A DNA stretch of 64,000 bases from Bradyrhizobium erythrophlei (GCF_900129505.1 NZ_LT670818.1:558001-622000), one strand, 5' to 3'; counted from the stretch's first letter, positions 34,426 through 44,385 are shown. Numbers and translations are program-made. Notes: generated by a model from the letters alone, not told the origin.

Positions 34426-34494
34426 AGCATGATCCCGACCCGAAGGGCCGCGTTAGCGCAAAGTGGGAACCGGTTTTCGGATAAGGTCATGCTC
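34425..34494. repeat. intergenic palindromic repeat between tal-pgi and gnd
   Basis: GAGCATGA at 34425-34432 is inverted at 34487-34494 (TCATGCTC). The middle contains the AAAGTGGGAACCGGTTTTCGG type sequence that recurs between genes in Bradyrhizobium and relatives. It begins at the last base of the tal-pgi stop codon. Confidence 0.75.
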
Positions 34495-34515
34495 ACATAA
34501 AAGGACGTCACAAAA

Positions 34516-35553
34516 ATGCAGCTCGGCATGATCGGCTTGGGACGGATGGGCGGCAACATCGTCCGCCGGCTGATGAAGCACGGACACACGACCATCGTTT
34601 ACGACAAGGACGCCAAGGCGGTGGCGGCGATCGCGGCCGACGGCGCGGTCGGCACCGGCGCGCTCGAAGATTTCGTCAAGAAATTGACAAAACCGCGCAC
34701 CGCCTGGGTGATGCTCCCGGCCGGCAAGATCACCGAAGCGACCATTGATGCGCTGGCCAAGCTGATGGAGCCCGGCGACGTCATCATCGACGGCGGCAAC
34801 ACGTTCTGGCAGGACGACGTCCGCCGCGGCAAGGCGCTGAAGGAGCGCGGCATCCACTACATCGACGTCGGCACCTCGGGCGGCGTCTGGGGTATCGACC
34901 GCGGCTATTGCATGATGATCGGCGGCGACAAGGCCGTGGTCGACCGGCTCGATCCGATTTTCGCCGCGCTGGCGCCGGGGATCGGCGATATCCCGCGCAC
35001 CGCCGGGCGCGATGGACGCGATCCCCGCATCGAGCAGGGTTACATCCACGCCGGCCCGATCGGCGCCGGGCACTTCGTCAAGATGGTTCACAACGGCATC
35101 GAATACGGCCTGATGCAGGCCTATGCCGAAGGTTTTGACATTTTGAAGAACGCCGGTATCGCGGCGCTACCCGCCGAGCATCGCTTCGATTTGGATATTG
35201 CCGATATCGCCGAGGTGTGGCGGCGCGGCAGCGTGATCCCGTCGTGGCTGCTCGATCTGACGGCGTCCGCACTCGCCAGGAACGACACGCTGGATAATTA
35301 TTCAGGGTTCGTCGAGGATTCCGGCGAGGGCCGCTGGACCGTCAATGCCGCGATCGACGAGGCGGTGCCGGCCGAGGTCCTGACCGCGGCTCTGTTCGCC
35401 CGCTTCCGTTCGCGCAAGGAACATACCTTCGCCGAAAAAATTCTCTCGGCAATGCGCGATGGCTTCGGCGGCCACAAGGAGCCGCAGCAGCATCCCGACC
35501 CGGCGCGGCAAAACGCGCCCGAAATCGTCAAACCAAAGGCCGGCCGCTCGTGA
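34516..35553 (+). CDS. gnd: 6-phosphogluconate dehydrogenase (decarboxylating), short type
   Basis: A 345-residue dehydrogenase that turns 6-phosphogluconate into ribulose-5-phosphate and CO2. Rossmann motif [18 protein letters not shown] is at residues 7-24. The catalytic helix includes [13 protein letters not shown]. It belongs to the short, about 300-345-residue GntZ/YqeC-type branch, which is often NAD-preferring, rather than the 470-residue Gnd. Its stop shares bases with the GTG start of zwf (GTGA). Confidence 0.93.
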   Translation: MQLGMIGLGRMGGNIVRRLMKHGHTTIVYDKDAKAVAAIAADGAVGTGALEDFVKKLTKPRTAWVMLPAGKITEATIDALAKLMEPGDVIIDGGNTFWQDDVRRGKALKERGIHYIDVGTSGGVWGIDRGYCMMIGGDKAVVDRLDPIFAALAPGIGDIPRTAGRDGRDPRIEQGYIHAGPIGAGHFVKMVHNGIEYGLMQAYAEGFDILKNAGIAALPAEHRFDLDIADIAEVWRRGSVIPSWLLDLTASALARNDTLDNYSGFVEDSGEGRWTVNAAIDEAVPAEVLTAALFARFRSRKEHTFAEKILSAMRDGFGGHKEPQQHPDPARQNAPEIVKPKAGRS

Positions 35554-37079
35554 CAGACGCTCTCCCCCAGACCCACCTGACAAACCAGAAGAAGCCCGAT
35601 CCCTGCTCCTTCGTGATCTTCGGCGCTACCGGCGACCTGACGCACCGCCTGGTGATGCCGTCGCTCTACAATCTCGAAGCTACCGGGTTATTGCCCGACA
35701 AGTTCTGCGTGGTCGGCGTCGCCCGCAAGGGCACGTCGAACGACGATCTGCGCGACAGCCTGATGAAAGGGCTGCGGCAGTACGCCACCCGCCCGGTGGA
35801 CGACAAGGTCGCCAGGCGACTGCTGGAATGCGTCACCAGCATCGAGGCCGATCCGGCGGATCCGACCTCGTTCGACGCGATGCGGGAGCGGCTGGAAAAA
35901 CTGGAAACCAATCGCTCAACCGGCGGCAACCGGCTGTTCTATCTGGCGACGCCACCGACCGCGTTCGCCCCGATCAGCCGCCAGCTCGGCCGCACCGGCA
36001 TGCTGAAAGAGGCCAACGGCGCGTGGCGGCGGCTGGTGGTCGAAAAACCGTTCGGGACTGATCTGGCCTCGGCCAAGGCCTTGAACGACGAATTGCTGCA
36101 AATCGTCACCGAGCACCAGATCTACCGGATCGATCACTATCTCGGCAAGGAGACGGTGCAGAACATCCTGGTGCTGCGCTTCGCCAACGGCATGTTCGAG
36201 CCGATCTGGAATCGCAATCATATCGACCACGTACAGATCACCGTCGACGAGAAGCTCGGCGTCGGCCACCGCGGCAGCTTCTACGACGCCACCGGCGCCC
36301 TGCGCGACATGGTGCCGAACCATCTGTTCCAACTGCTGTCGCTGGTCGCGATGGAGCCGCCGATCCGCTTCGACGCGCATTCGGTACGTTCGGAAAAGGC
36401 TGACGTGCTGGCGGCAATCCAGACCCAGAGCGAGACGGAGGCGCTACGTAACTCCGTGCGCGGCCAGTATCTGGGCGGCAGGATCGGCGACACCGAGATC
36501 GAGGATTACACCAGAACCGAGGATGTCGGGCCTGACAGCACCACCGAGACCTACGCGGCGCTGAAGCTGACCATCGACAATTGGCGCTGGGCCGGCGTGC
36601 CCTTCTACCTGCGTACCGGCAAGGCGCTGGGCATCAAGCGCACCGAAGTGGCGATCAAGTTCAAGCAGGCGCCCTTCGCGATGTTCAACTGCACCTCGGT
36701 CGACGCGCTGGCCGAGAATTACATGATGATCGGCGTCGAGCCGACCGAGGGCATCGCGCTGCAGTTCAACACCAAGATTCCGGGACCGACGATCACCCTC
36801 AGCGGCGTCGAGATGAAGTTCCGCTACAAGGATTACTTCAAGGCCGAACCCGCTACCGGCTATGAAACGCTGATCTATGACTGCATGATCGGTGACAACA
36901 TCCTGTTCCAGCGCGCCGACAGCGTGGAAGCCGGCTGGAAAGCGGTGCAGCCGTTCCTTGACGCCTGGAAAAAGGCCGGCGCCAAAGGCCTCGAGAAATA
37001 CAAGGCCGGCAGCGAAGGTCCCACTGGCGCCGAAGAACTGCTCAAGCGCGACGGCCGTACCTGGCGCAAGCTGAGTTAA
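35550..37079 (+). CDS. zwf: glucose-6-phosphate dehydrogenase
   Basis: A 509-residue enzyme producing 6-phosphogluconolactone and NAD(P)H, the entry step of the oxidative pentose-phosphate and Entner-Doudoroff routes. Nucleotide-binding motif [10 protein letters not shown] is near residues 25-34. The active-site signature RIDHYLGKE is around 193-201. It starts with GTG overlapping the gnd stop. pgl follows five bases after the stop. Confidence 0.96.
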   Translation: MTDALPQTHLTNQKKPDPCSFVIFGATGDLTHRLVMPSLYNLEATGLLPDKFCVVGVARKGTSNDDLRDSLMKGLRQYATRPVDDKVARRLLECVTSIEADPADPTSFDAMRERLEKLETNRSTGGNRLFYLATPPTAFAPISRQLGRTGMLKEANGAWRRLVVEKPFGTDLASAKALNDELLQIVTEHQIYRIDHYLGKETVQNILVLRFANGMFEPIWNRNHIDHVQITVDEKLGVGHRGSFYDATGALRDMVPNHLFQLLSLVAMEPPIRFDAHSVRSEKADVLAAIQTQSETEALRNSVRGQYLGGRIGDTEIEDYTRTEDVGPDSTTETYAALKLTIDNWRWAGVPFYLRTGKALGIKRTEVAIKFKQAPFAMFNCTSVDALAENYMMIGVEPTEGIALQFNTKIPGPTITLSGVEMKFRYKDYFKAEPATGYETLIYDCMIGDNILFQRADSVEAGWKAVQPFLDAWKKAGAKGLEKYKAGSEGPTGAEELLKRDGRTWRKLS

Positions 37080-37084
37080 ATCGG

Positions 37085-37831
37085 ATGGTTGCGAGCGGTC
37101 ATCGTCAGGTCATCGCGGTTCCCGATTCGGCTGCGCTTGCGAAAGCCGCCGCGGAGCGCCTGCTGGCCAGGATCGCCGGCCATAGCGAGCGAGCGGCGAT
37201 TTGCCTGACCGGGGGCTCAAGCCCGAAACAACTCTACCAGTTGCTCGCGACCGACCCCTGGCGGACCCAAATCCCCTGGGATCGCGTGCACTGGTTCATC
37301 GGCGACGAACGCTTTGTCAGATCGGACGATCCGCTCAACAACATGAGCATGGCGCGGCGGGCGTTTCTGGACGCTTGCGCGCCCGCGGCCAACATTCATC
37401 CGATCCCCACCGACACCGTCAATCCGGATGAGGCCGCGCGCCGCTACGAACGCATCCTGCAGTCGTTTTACGGCGCCGATCGCCTCGATCCCAACAGGCC
37501 CCTGTTCGATATCGTGCTGATGGGCGTGGGGCCCGACGGCCATACCGCCTCGCTTTTCCCGCTCTACCCGTCCATCGCCGAGACCGAGCGCTGGGTGGTC
37601 GGCGTCCCAAAGGCGCATGTCGAACCCTTCGTGCCCCGGGTGACGCTCACCCTGCCGGCGCTTGGCTCCTGCCGGGAAATGCTGTTCGAGGTGGCCGGCT
37701 CCGAAAAGCGTGCGATCTTGACGCGAGTGCTCGCAGGCGAGACCCTGCCCGCGAATCAGGCGCGCTCCACGCGCGAGACCATCTGGCTCGTGGACCAGGC
37801 CGCGCTTCCGGAGAATTTTAGTGGAGGGTAA
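37085..37831 (+). CDS. pgl: 6-phosphogluconolactonase
   Basis: A 248-residue lactonase that hydrolyses 6-phosphogluconolactone. Family motifs seen are CLTGGSSPKQLYQLL, VHWFIGDERFV and MGVGPDGHTASLFP. It belongs to the NagB-like/DevB type. It sits between zwf and gluconokinase and overlaps the latter by 11 bases. No clear ribosome-binding site is visible, so it probably relies on coupling to zwf. Confidence 0.95.
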   Translation: MVASGHRQVIAVPDSAALAKAAAERLLARIAGHSERAAICLTGGSSPKQLYQLLATDPWRTQIPWDRVHWFIGDERFVRSDDPLNNMSMARRAFLDACAPAANIHPIPTDTVNPDEAARRYERILQSFYGADRLDPNRPLFDIVLMGVGPDGHTASLFPLYPSIAETERWVVGVPKAHVEPFVPRVTLTLPALGSCREMLFEVAGSEKRAILTRVLAGETLPANQARSTRETIWLVDQAALPENFSGG

Positions 37832-38381
37832 AACGGACAAGATCCCCTGCGCGCTGATCGTGATGGGCGTGTCCGGCTCCGGCAAAAGCACGATCGGGGA
37901 ACGATTAGCCGAACGCCTGGCCTGGAGCTACGAGGACGGCGACAAGTTTCATCCCGCCAGCAACGTCGCCAAGATGAGCGCCGGCCAGCCGCTCACCGAC
38001 AACGACCGTTGGCCCTGGCTGATGGCGATTGCCGACGAAATCGACCGGATATGCCTGGCGGGCCGGCACGCCGTGATCGCCTGCTCGGCGCTGAAGCGGG
38101 CCTATCGCGACGTGCTGGTGCATGGACGACGCGACGTCCGCATCATCTTCCTCGATGGCACGCAGGAATTGATCGCGAACCGCCTTGCGCAGCGCAAAGG
38201 CCATTTCATGCCGCCGGGACTGCTGGAAAGCCAGTTCGAGACGCTGGAGCCGCCCGATGCGAGCGAAAATCCCGCGACCGTCTCGATCGACGCTTCCGTC
38301 GACGCTGTTGTCGACGACATCATCCGCCAGCTCAAGCTTGGTGCCCTCGACAGCGGCGTGGCCCGCAGGAACCGCGCATGA
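37821..38381 (+). CDS. gntK: gluconokinase
   Basis: A 186-residue kinase that phosphorylates gluconate to 6-phosphogluconate, feeding the same pool as zwf-pgl. P-loop MGVSGSGKST starts at residue 15. The family stretches SYEDGDKFHPASNVAKMSAG and ACSALKRAYRD are present. I start at GTG 37821, with GGAG about eight bases upstream; ATG 37863 would leave just the P-loop. It overlaps the following phosphatase gene by ATGA. Confidence 0.95.
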   Translation: MEGKTDKIPCALIVMGVSGSGKSTIGERLAERLAWSYEDGDKFHPASNVAKMSAGQPLTDNDRWPWLMAIADEIDRICLAGRHAVIACSALKRAYRDVLVHGRRDVRIIFLDGTQELIANRLAQRKGHFMPPGLLESQFETLEPPDASENPATVSIDASVDAVVDDIIRQLKLGALDSGVARRNRA

Positions 38382-39202
38382 CCCGCATCGCCCTCGTTGT
38401 CTCCGATGTCGACGGTACGCTGGTGACAAAGGACAAAACCCTGACCGATCGTGCTCAGGACGCGGTGCGCCGGCTGCACCAGGCCGGCATCGGCTTCACC
38501 ATCACCTCGAGCCGCCCGACCATCGGCATGCGCTTCCTGATCGAGCCGCTGGCGATCACGCTTCCGGTCGGCGCCTTCAACGGAAGCTCGATCGTTGCGC
38601 CCGATCTGACGCCGATCGAGGAACATCTGATCCCGCCTTCGACGGTCGAACGCAGCATCGAAGTGCTCAACGAATTCGGTGTCGATATCTGGCTGTTCAC
38701 CAACGAGAAGTGGCTCACCCGCAACGGCGACGGCGAATACGTCCCGCATGAAAAGCGCGCGATTCGCGCTGATCCGACCGTGGTTGCGGATTTTTCGCCC
38801 TATCTCGCGTCAGCGTGCAAGATCGTCGGCTCCAGCGCCGATCCGGCGCTGCTGCAACGCTGTGAGCTGGCGATGCAGCAAGCCCTCGACGCGCGGGCGA
38901 CCGCCGTGCGGTCGCAAAGCTATTACCTCGACGTCACCCCGCCGGGCCACGACAAGGGCACCTTCGTGGAGGCGATGGCGAAGCGTCTGGGTATCCCGAC
39001 CGATCGGGTCGCCACCATCGGCGACATGCAGAACGATCTCGCGATGTTTAGGAAGAGCGGCCTGTCCTTCGCGATGGGCAACGCGACGGATGACGTCAAG
39101 CAGCAGGCGACGCATGTCACAGCCTCGAACGAGGACGAGGGGTTTGCGGCGGCGATGGAGATGATTTTGAAGGAGAATGAAGGGAGTGGAGCCGACCGTT
39201 GA
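38378..39202 (+). CDS. HAD-superfamily (Cof-type) sugar phosphatase
   Basis: A 274-residue haloacid-dehalogenase hydrolase of subclass IIB. Motif I is SDVDGTL, with nucleophile Asp10 and Asp12. The C-terminal motif IV includes TIGDMQNDLAMF. The family removes phosphate from sugar phosphates or flavin precursors. It is the last gene of the operon, coupled to gntK, so a sugar-phosphate substrate is likely; the exact one is unknown. ATG 38378 overlaps the gntK stop. Confidence 0.9.
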   Translation: MTRIALVVSDVDGTLVTKDKTLTDRAQDAVRRLHQAGIGFTITSSRPTIGMRFLIEPLAITLPVGAFNGSSIVAPDLTPIEEHLIPPSTVERSIEVLNEFGVDIWLFTNEKWLTRNGDGEYVPHEKRAIRADPTVVADFSPYLASACKIVGSSADPALLQRCELAMQQALDARATAVRSQSYYLDVTPPGHDKGTFVEAMAKRLGIPTDRVATIGDMQNDLAMFRKSGLSFAMGNATDDVKQQATHVTASNEDEGFAAAMEMILKENEGSGADR

Positions 39203-39238
39203 TGGCTCGTATTAGGGCGCAATCATCCCACAGAAAGT

Positions 39239-39318
39239 CGTCATGCCCGGGCTTGTCCCGGGCATCCACGTTGCGGCGACAAAGACGTGGGTGGCCGGGA
39301 AAAGCCCGGCCATGACGA
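39239..39318. repeat. 80-bp double-hairpin intergenic repeat
   Basis: Two hairpins lie back to back. The first is ATGCCCGGGC-TTGT-CCCGGGCAT, and the second is GGCCGGG-AAAA-GCCCGGCC. The outer ends CGTCATG and CATGACGA are also inverted. It lies between the convergent HAD and L,D-transpeptidase genes and may also act as a bidirectional terminator. Confidence 0.8.
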
Positions 39319-39362
39319 ATATTCCCACCTACCATTACGAGGGCCGCACTGCCAGCGTCTGC

Positions 39363-40364
39363 TCAGCTCTTTTGACCGGCTTGCGCCTGATCAATGAACA
39401 CCACCGGCGTGCCCTTTTTAACGTTGGTGCCGAGCGCGGTCGCGTCCCAATTTGTCAGCCGGACGCAACCATGGGACTCGGCTTTGCTGACCTTGGACGG
39501 ATTGGGTGTGCCATGGATGCCAATTCCCTCCGCGCCCAGCCCGATCCAGTATAATCCCACCGGATTATTAGGCCCGGGCTTGATCGTGAACGGCTTTTTG
39601 GATTTTACGCCCTTGAACTGGTAGTCCGGATTGTAGCGGTAGTTCGGGTTGGCATCGACGGAAATGACCTTGAAGCTGCCGCTCGGGCTGGGCTTGTCCT
39701 CGCTGCCGACGGTCGCCGGAAAGAAGGCGAGCAACGCATCGGATGAATCGAACGCCTTGACGGTCTGGCGCGACTTGTCGACTTCGATCCGCGCGATGGG
39801 CAATTTTCTGGCAGGTTTGTTGAGCACGTTGGCGACGAGGATGGTCTGGCCGGCGCGGTCAAATTTCTTGCCGAGGTTCAAGGCGGCCAACAGCCCCTCA
39901 CTCATGTGAAACTTCTCGGCGATGGCCTCGCGCGGGCTTGTGTAACTAAGCGCCTCGAGGCCCTTCATCGCCTCCATCTTTGCCGGAAGTCTTTTCAAAA
40001 AGGGACCCCTCACGTCATTTTCCGAAATCGTGTATTCGGCAATGACGGGGTCATTGCTGGTCCCGGTGAGCGCTGCCCAGATCTCGGGCGTAAGCGGCTT
40101 GTCGGATGCCAGCCCTCTGGCTTCGGCAAAGGCTTTCAGGGCCTTTTGCGCGTTTTCGCCCAGCTTGCCGTCGATCTCTCCGGGTGAGAAAACAGCCCGG
40201 TCCAGAAGTACCTCGGCCTTTACGATCGCCGCATCGACCTTGTCTTTGCCGGAAGGCTTTGCGGAATATTGCGCGTCGTTGATCTTCGCCGCGTCGATTC
40301 CAGCCGCCATCGCTGGAAAGGCTAGCCATGCCAAAAAGATCGTGGAGAACAATCGGCAGATCAT
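39363..40364 (-). CDS. L,D-transpeptidase with peptidoglycan-binding domain
   Basis: A 333-residue exported YkuD-family transpeptidase that makes or remodels 3-3 peptidoglycan cross-links or anchors proteins to the wall. A signal peptide covers 1-21 (LFSTIFLAWLAFPAMAA). A peptidoglycan-binding-like segment lies at about 40-105. The C-terminal catalytic motif is IHGTPNP...SHGCVRL with the active Cys. ATG 40364 is preceded by GGAGG at eight bases; the open frame further upstream lacks homology. Convergent to the pentose-phosphate operon. Confidence 0.93.
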   Translation of the reverse strand: MICRLFSTIFLAWLAFPAMAAGIDAAKINDAQYSAKPSGKDKVDAAIVKAEVLLDRAVFSPGEIDGKLGENAQKALKAFAEARGLASDKPLTPEIWAALTGTSNDPVIAEYTISENDVRGPFLKRLPAKMEAMKGLEALSYTSPREAIAEKFHMSEGLLAALNLGKKFDRAGQTILVANVLNKPARKLPIARIEVDKSRQTVKAFDSSDALLAFFPATVGSEDKPSPSGSFKVISVDANPNYRYNPDYQFKGVKSKKPFTIKPGPNNPVGLYWIGLGAEGIGIHGTPNPSKVSKAESHGCVRLTNWDATALGTNVKKGTPVVFIDQAQAGQKS

Positions 40365-40470
40365 CCGCTGACCTCCGATAAAATCTCCCACAACAACAAA
40401 TTTCGGGCTGGCAAGTTCCTCGCGCGCCAAAGAGAGACGAGGACGATTTCGGTTCGGCCTGGTTGACTTC

Positions 40471-42273
40471 TTATTTCGACCTTTGCATCGCCGGCTTCTC
40501 CGCCGACTTTCTCGCGTCACTCAGGTTGTGCGCGGTGTTGATCAGGGCGATGTGCGTCAGCGCCTGCGGGAAATTTCCAGTTTGACGCGCCAATCCGGAA
40601 TCATATTCCTCCGCCAATAGCCCGAGATCGTTGGCCACACTCACCACGCGGTCGAACAGCGCCTGCGCCTTGTCGAGCTCGCCGGCCAGCACATAGGCGT
40701 CGGCGAGCCAGAGGCTGCAGGCGAGGAACGCACCTTCGATCGGCTGTACCTCGTCGCTGATCTCGCGTGGATCGTGACGCAGCACGAATCCGTCGCGCAT
40801 CATGTGCTGTTCGATCGCCGCAATGGTGCCAAGCACCCGCGGGTCCGAGGCCGGCAGAAAGCCGACCGCGGGCAGCATGAGGATGCTGGCATCGAGCAGT
40901 TGCGAGCCATAGGATTCCACGAACGTGTTCTGCCTGGCGTCAAAACCCTTCTCGCAGACATCGCGGCAGATTTCGTCCCGCAGGACCCGCCAGCGCTCGA
41001 CCGGCGCATCAAAACCGAATTGTTCGACGCTCTTGATGGCGCGGTCGAATGCGACCCATGTCATCACTTTCGACGAAACATAATGCTTGCCGTCGCCGCG
41101 GCGCTCCCAGATGCCGTGATCCGGGTGATTCCAGACTTCCGCCAGGTGCTGCACCACCGCACGTTCGAGATCCCAGGTGCCGTCATCGAGTTTCAGCTTG
41201 GCCACGCGCGACTGGTGAAAGGCGTCCATCAGTTCGCCGTAGACATCGAGCTGAAGCTGGGCGTGCGCGGCGTTACCGATCCGGACCGGCTGCGCGCCCT
41301 CATAGCCGGGCAGCCAGCCCGCCTCCCATTCCAAAAGCCTCCGCTCGCCCATGATGCCATACATGATCTGCATATTGGCGGGCGAACCCGCAGCGGCGCG
41401 CAGCAGCCAATTGTGCCAGGCGGACGCTTCCTCGGTATAGCCGGAGTTCATCAGCGCCAGCAGCGTGAAGGTGGCGTCGCGCAGCCAGCAGAAGCGGTAG
41501 TCCCAGTTGCGCTTCCCCCCGAGTTTTTCCGGCAGCGACGTCGTGGGCGCCGCGACGATGCCGCCGGTCGGCCCATAGGTCAGCGCCTTCAGCGTGATCA
41601 GCGAACGCATCACGAGGTCGCGGTGCTCGCCTGCATAGGTGCAATGGCTGCACCACTCGGTCCAGAAATCCTCGGTTGCCTGCAGCGCGTCGGCGGGATT
41701 GATGGGCTTTGGCACCGGCAGATGCGAGGGGCCGTAAGTGAGCACGAACGGGATGGTTTCACCTTCGCCGACCCAAAAATCAGCCACCGTGGTCAAATCT
41801 TCGCCACGGGTCTCGACCGGCGTGCGCAGCACGGTCATGTCCTGCCCACAGATCGCCAGCAGCGCGCCGTCCTCGGTGCGCTTGACCCAGGGGATGTCGA
41901 TGCCGAATCCGAAACGGATCACGAGCTGCATCATGATCCTGACCCGCCCGCTGACGCCGCGCACCAGCCGGACCACGTCGGAAGCACTGCCGCGTGGCGG
42001 CATGAAATCGATCAGCGCGACGGCGCCATTGGCGGTCTCAAACCGCGTCTCCAGGATCAGCGTATCGTCCCAGTAGCGGCGGGAGGTTTTTGTCACCTCT
42101 TCCGCCGGCGCCATCAGCCATCGGCCGTTCCGGTGGGTGCCGAGCAGCCCGGCAAAACAGGCGTCGGAATCGAACGCCGGCCAGCACAGCCAGTCGATCG
42201 AGCCGTCGCGGCCGACCAAAGCCGCGGTCTCGCAATCGCCGATTAATCCATAGTCTTCGATTCGGCTGGACAA
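40471..42273 (-). CDS. glycoside hydrolase family 15 protein (glucoamylase/trehalase-like)
   Basis: A 600-residue cytoplasmic GH15 enzyme. The N-terminal domain starts IEDYGLIGDCETAALVGRDG, and the (alpha/alpha)6 catalytic domain includes KRNWDYRFCWLRDATFTLLA and IWERRGDGKHYVSSK. Some bacterial GH15 proteins of this shape are trehalases while others are glucoamylases; location beside tre and glg genes fits both. Same strand as malQ, 30 bases downstream of it, so likely co-transcribed. Confidence 0.9.
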   Translation of the reverse strand: MSSRIEDYGLIGDCETAALVGRDGSIDWLCWPAFDSDACFAGLLGTHRNGRWLMAPAEEVTKTSRRYWDDTLILETRFETANGAVALIDFMPPRGSASDVVRLVRGVSGRVRIMMQLVIRFGFGIDIPWVKRTEDGALLAICGQDMTVLRTPVETRGEDLTTVADFWVGEGETIPFVLTYGPSHLPVPKPINPADALQATEDFWTEWCSHCTYAGEHRDLVMRSLITLKALTYGPTGGIVAAPTTSLPEKLGGKRNWDYRFCWLRDATFTLLALMNSGYTEEASAWHNWLLRAAAGSPANMQIMYGIMGERRLLEWEAGWLPGYEGAQPVRIGNAAHAQLQLDVYGELMDAFHQSRVAKLKLDDGTWDLERAVVQHLAEVWNHPDHGIWERRGDGKHYVSSKVMTWVAFDRAIKSVEQFGFDAPVERWRVLRDEICRDVCEKGFDARQNTFVESYGSQLLDASILMLPAVGFLPASDPRVLGTIAAIEQHMMRDGFVLRHDPREISDEVQPIEGAFLACSLWLADAYVLAGELDKAQALFDRVVSVANDLGLLAEEYDSGLARQTGNFPQALTHIALINTAHNLSDARKSAEKPAMQRSK

Positions 42274-42303
42274 GGTATTGTCACCCGCTGATGTGATGGT
42301 GCG

Positions 42304-44256
42304 TCAGACCGCGGCGTGCATCCGCGCCGCGGTGGCTCGCTCGAGCGCGGCAACGTCGATTGCCGCCGCGATCTCGTCGAGCGCCAGCGGCAACCGCCGC
42401 CGCCAGTTCGGATGTTCATTGACGGTGCCGGGAATATTGGGCTGGTCGATCACGCCGAGCAGATCCTCCAGCGAGATCGCCAGCAGGCGGGATTTGGTCC
42501 GCGCCAGGAAGCCTGCCACCGCATAGAGATCATGGCCGTCGATGGCGTGGTGACGCAGCGCGTCGCTCAGCATCGTCAGCGCATGCCAGCGCGCCTCGTC
42601 GCTTTCGCCGGGATCGATCCCGAGCGAGCGCTTCAGCTTGAGGTCGCTGAACGAGCGCCAGCCGGCATAGGTCGACAGATCATGGGTGTTGAAGGTGACC
42701 AGCGCATTGGGCTTGTAATGGTCGATGCCGCGAAACCGGCCATGGTTGTCGCGCTCGAACATCATCACCTGATACGACCAGATGCCCCAGTCGGCCATCT
42801 CTTCGCGAAAGCCTTCCGGTACGGTGCCGAGGTCCTCGCCGATCACCACGCAGCGATGCGCCACGCTTTCCTGCGCGGTCGCCGCCAACAGCGCCTCGAA
42901 CGGCATCCGCACATAGGCGCCGCTGTCGGGCGCAAAACCCTGCGGCACCAGATAGAGCCGCTTCAGGCCGAGCACGTGATCGAGCCGGATCGCACCGGCG
43001 TGCCGCATCGAGGCCTGCAGCATCTCCCGGTACGGTTCGAACGACTTGATCTCGAGACCCGCGGCATTGAAGCCGGCGAGCCCCCAGTCCTGGCCGGCGG
43101 TGTTGAGCGCATCCGGCGGCGCGCCGACGGCGAGACGGCGGGAGATCGCAGTCTGCTCGTTCCAGGCATCGAAACCGTTGGACTGCACGCCGACCGCGAC
43201 ATCGAGATAGAGGCCGACCTTCATGCCCTGCGATTTCGCCAGCGCCTGGCACGCCGCGAGCTGCCGGTCGGCAATCCACTGCACGAACTCGACGAATTCG
43301 ATCTCATCTCTGTCGGCGCCCTGACGCAGCCGGGCGCAGCTGGCCTCATCGGGTTGCCGCCACTCCTCCGGCCATTCCCACCAGGGTCTGTTGAATTTGC
43401 GCCGGAGCACCTCGAAACAGGCGAAGCGCGACAACAGCGGCGCGCGCTCGGCGCGAAACCTCTCGAAATCCTGCCGGCGCTCACCTTCAGGGTTAACCTT
43501 AAAGGAATCGAAAGCGAAGCGCAGCGCGCGCCATTTCTGCTCGGCGACCGCCGCATAGTCGACGGTATCGCTCGCTCGCAGCCGGGCAAGCATGTCCTTG
43601 CGCTCGAACGCACGCTGAAACCCCGGCAGCTTTTCGACGTCGATATAAAGTGCGTTCAAGAACAGCCGGCTATTCGGCGAATAGGGGCTGCAATCGGCGG
43701 GGCGGTCGTCGAACAGCGCGTGCAGCGGATTGAGGCCGACGCCGTCCGCGCCCAAATGTCGCGCGAGTTCGATCAGCCCTTCGAGGTCGGTAAAGTCGCC
43801 GATTCCCCAATTGCGCGCCGATTTGATGCCGTAGAGCTGGACGGCCAGCAGCCAGCAGCGGTCGAAATCGCCGCTGAAGGCTTTTGCCGGCGCGACGATC
43901 AGCGGGGCTTCTTCGGTGAAGGAGGAGGCATCGGTCAGCTGCAGCCGGTAATTGCCTTCCGGCAGATCCGGCGGCCAGGCGACGACGGGCTCGTGGGCTT
44001 CCCCTTGCGCGATAACCTTAAGATCCGCCTCGATTTTCCAGCGCAGCGGTAATTTGGCAGCCTGTTTGAATTCGCTCCGCGCCGGACGGCCGGACCGGAT
44101 CACCACCGCCTCGTCCAGAAAGCGGGTCGGCGTTCGAACCGGCAGGGCATCGATAATGATTTTCAGCGCAGTCTCGCTCGTCACGCGGTGGTTACCGAGA
44201 GCGTCGATAAAATCGGGCTGAATTCCGAGGTCTTTGGCTTTGGTGAAAAGGTCCAT
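42304..44256 (-). CDS. malQ: 4-alpha-glucanotransferase (amylomaltase)
   Basis: A 650-residue GH77 enzyme that disproportionates malto-oligosaccharides. Family motifs seen are YGIKSARNWGIGDFTDL, the nucleophile region AIRLDHVLGLKRLY, CVVIGEDLGTVPEGF and TFNTHDLSTYAG. I use ATG 44256 (MDLFTKAKDLGI); an upstream in-frame extension to 44367 has no homology and covers the promoter region shared with glgE. GH15 follows. Divergent from the glgE operon. Confidence 0.94.
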   Translation of the reverse strand: MDLFTKAKDLGIQPDFIDALGNHRVTSETALKIIIDALPVRTPTRFLDEAVVIRSGRPARSEFKQAAKLPLRWKIEADLKVIAQGEAHEPVVAWPPDLPEGNYRLQLTDASSFTEEAPLIVAPAKAFSGDFDRCWLLAVQLYGIKSARNWGIGDFTDLEGLIELARHLGADGVGLNPLHALFDDRPADCSPYSPNSRLFLNALYIDVEKLPGFQRAFERKDMLARLRASDTVDYAAVAEQKWRALRFAFDSFKVNPEGERRQDFERFRAERAPLLSRFACFEVLRRKFNRPWWEWPEEWRQPDEASCARLRQGADRDEIEFVEFVQWIADRQLAACQALAKSQGMKVGLYLDVAVGVQSNGFDAWNEQTAISRRLAVGAPPDALNTAGQDWGLAGFNAAGLEIKSFEPYREMLQASMRHAGAIRLDHVLGLKRLYLVPQGFAPDSGAYVRMPFEALLAATAQESVAHRCVVIGEDLGTVPEGFREEMADWGIWSYQVMMFERDNHGRFRGIDHYKPNALVTFNTHDLSTYAGWRSFSDLKLKRSLGIDPGESDEARWHALTMLSDALRHHAIDGHDLYAVAGFLARTKSRLLAISLEDLLGVIDQPNIPGTVNEHPNWRRRLPLALDEIAAAIDVAALERATAARMHAAV

Positions 44257-44331
44257 TCGGCACGCGGTTTGCACGCAACAGCGCGAGCCGTCGCGAAATT
44301 CTCTAGATGCAGGAATAGGATAGCCGTGTTT

Positions 44332-44356
44332 AACTGCAAAGTCGCCACGGCGTTCC
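44332..44356 (-). promoter_or_regulatory. candidate EcfG-type promoter for malQ
   Basis: Reading leftward, GGAAC (complement of 44352-44356) is followed by 16 bases and AGTT (complement of 44332-44335). The alphaproteobacterial general-stress consensus is GGAAC-N16/17-CGTT, so one base differs. It lies about 75 bases upstream of the malQ start. Confidence 0.45.
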
Positions 44357-44359
44357 CCG

Positions 44360-44385
44360 GGAACCAATGCCCGGCCAGCGGCTTT
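44360..44385 (+). promoter_or_regulatory. candidate EcfG-type promoter for the glgE operon
   Basis: GGAAC at 44360-44364, 17 bases, then CTTT at 44382-44385, against consensus CGTT (one mismatch). The -35 element is only a few bases from that of the divergent malQ candidate. The glgE GTG start lies about 70 bases downstream. Confidence 0.4.

Noticed and set aside
39239..39318. CRISPR-like unit because of repeated hairpins
   Set aside because: Only one copy with two hairpins and no regular spacers; it fits a dispersed intergenic repeat.
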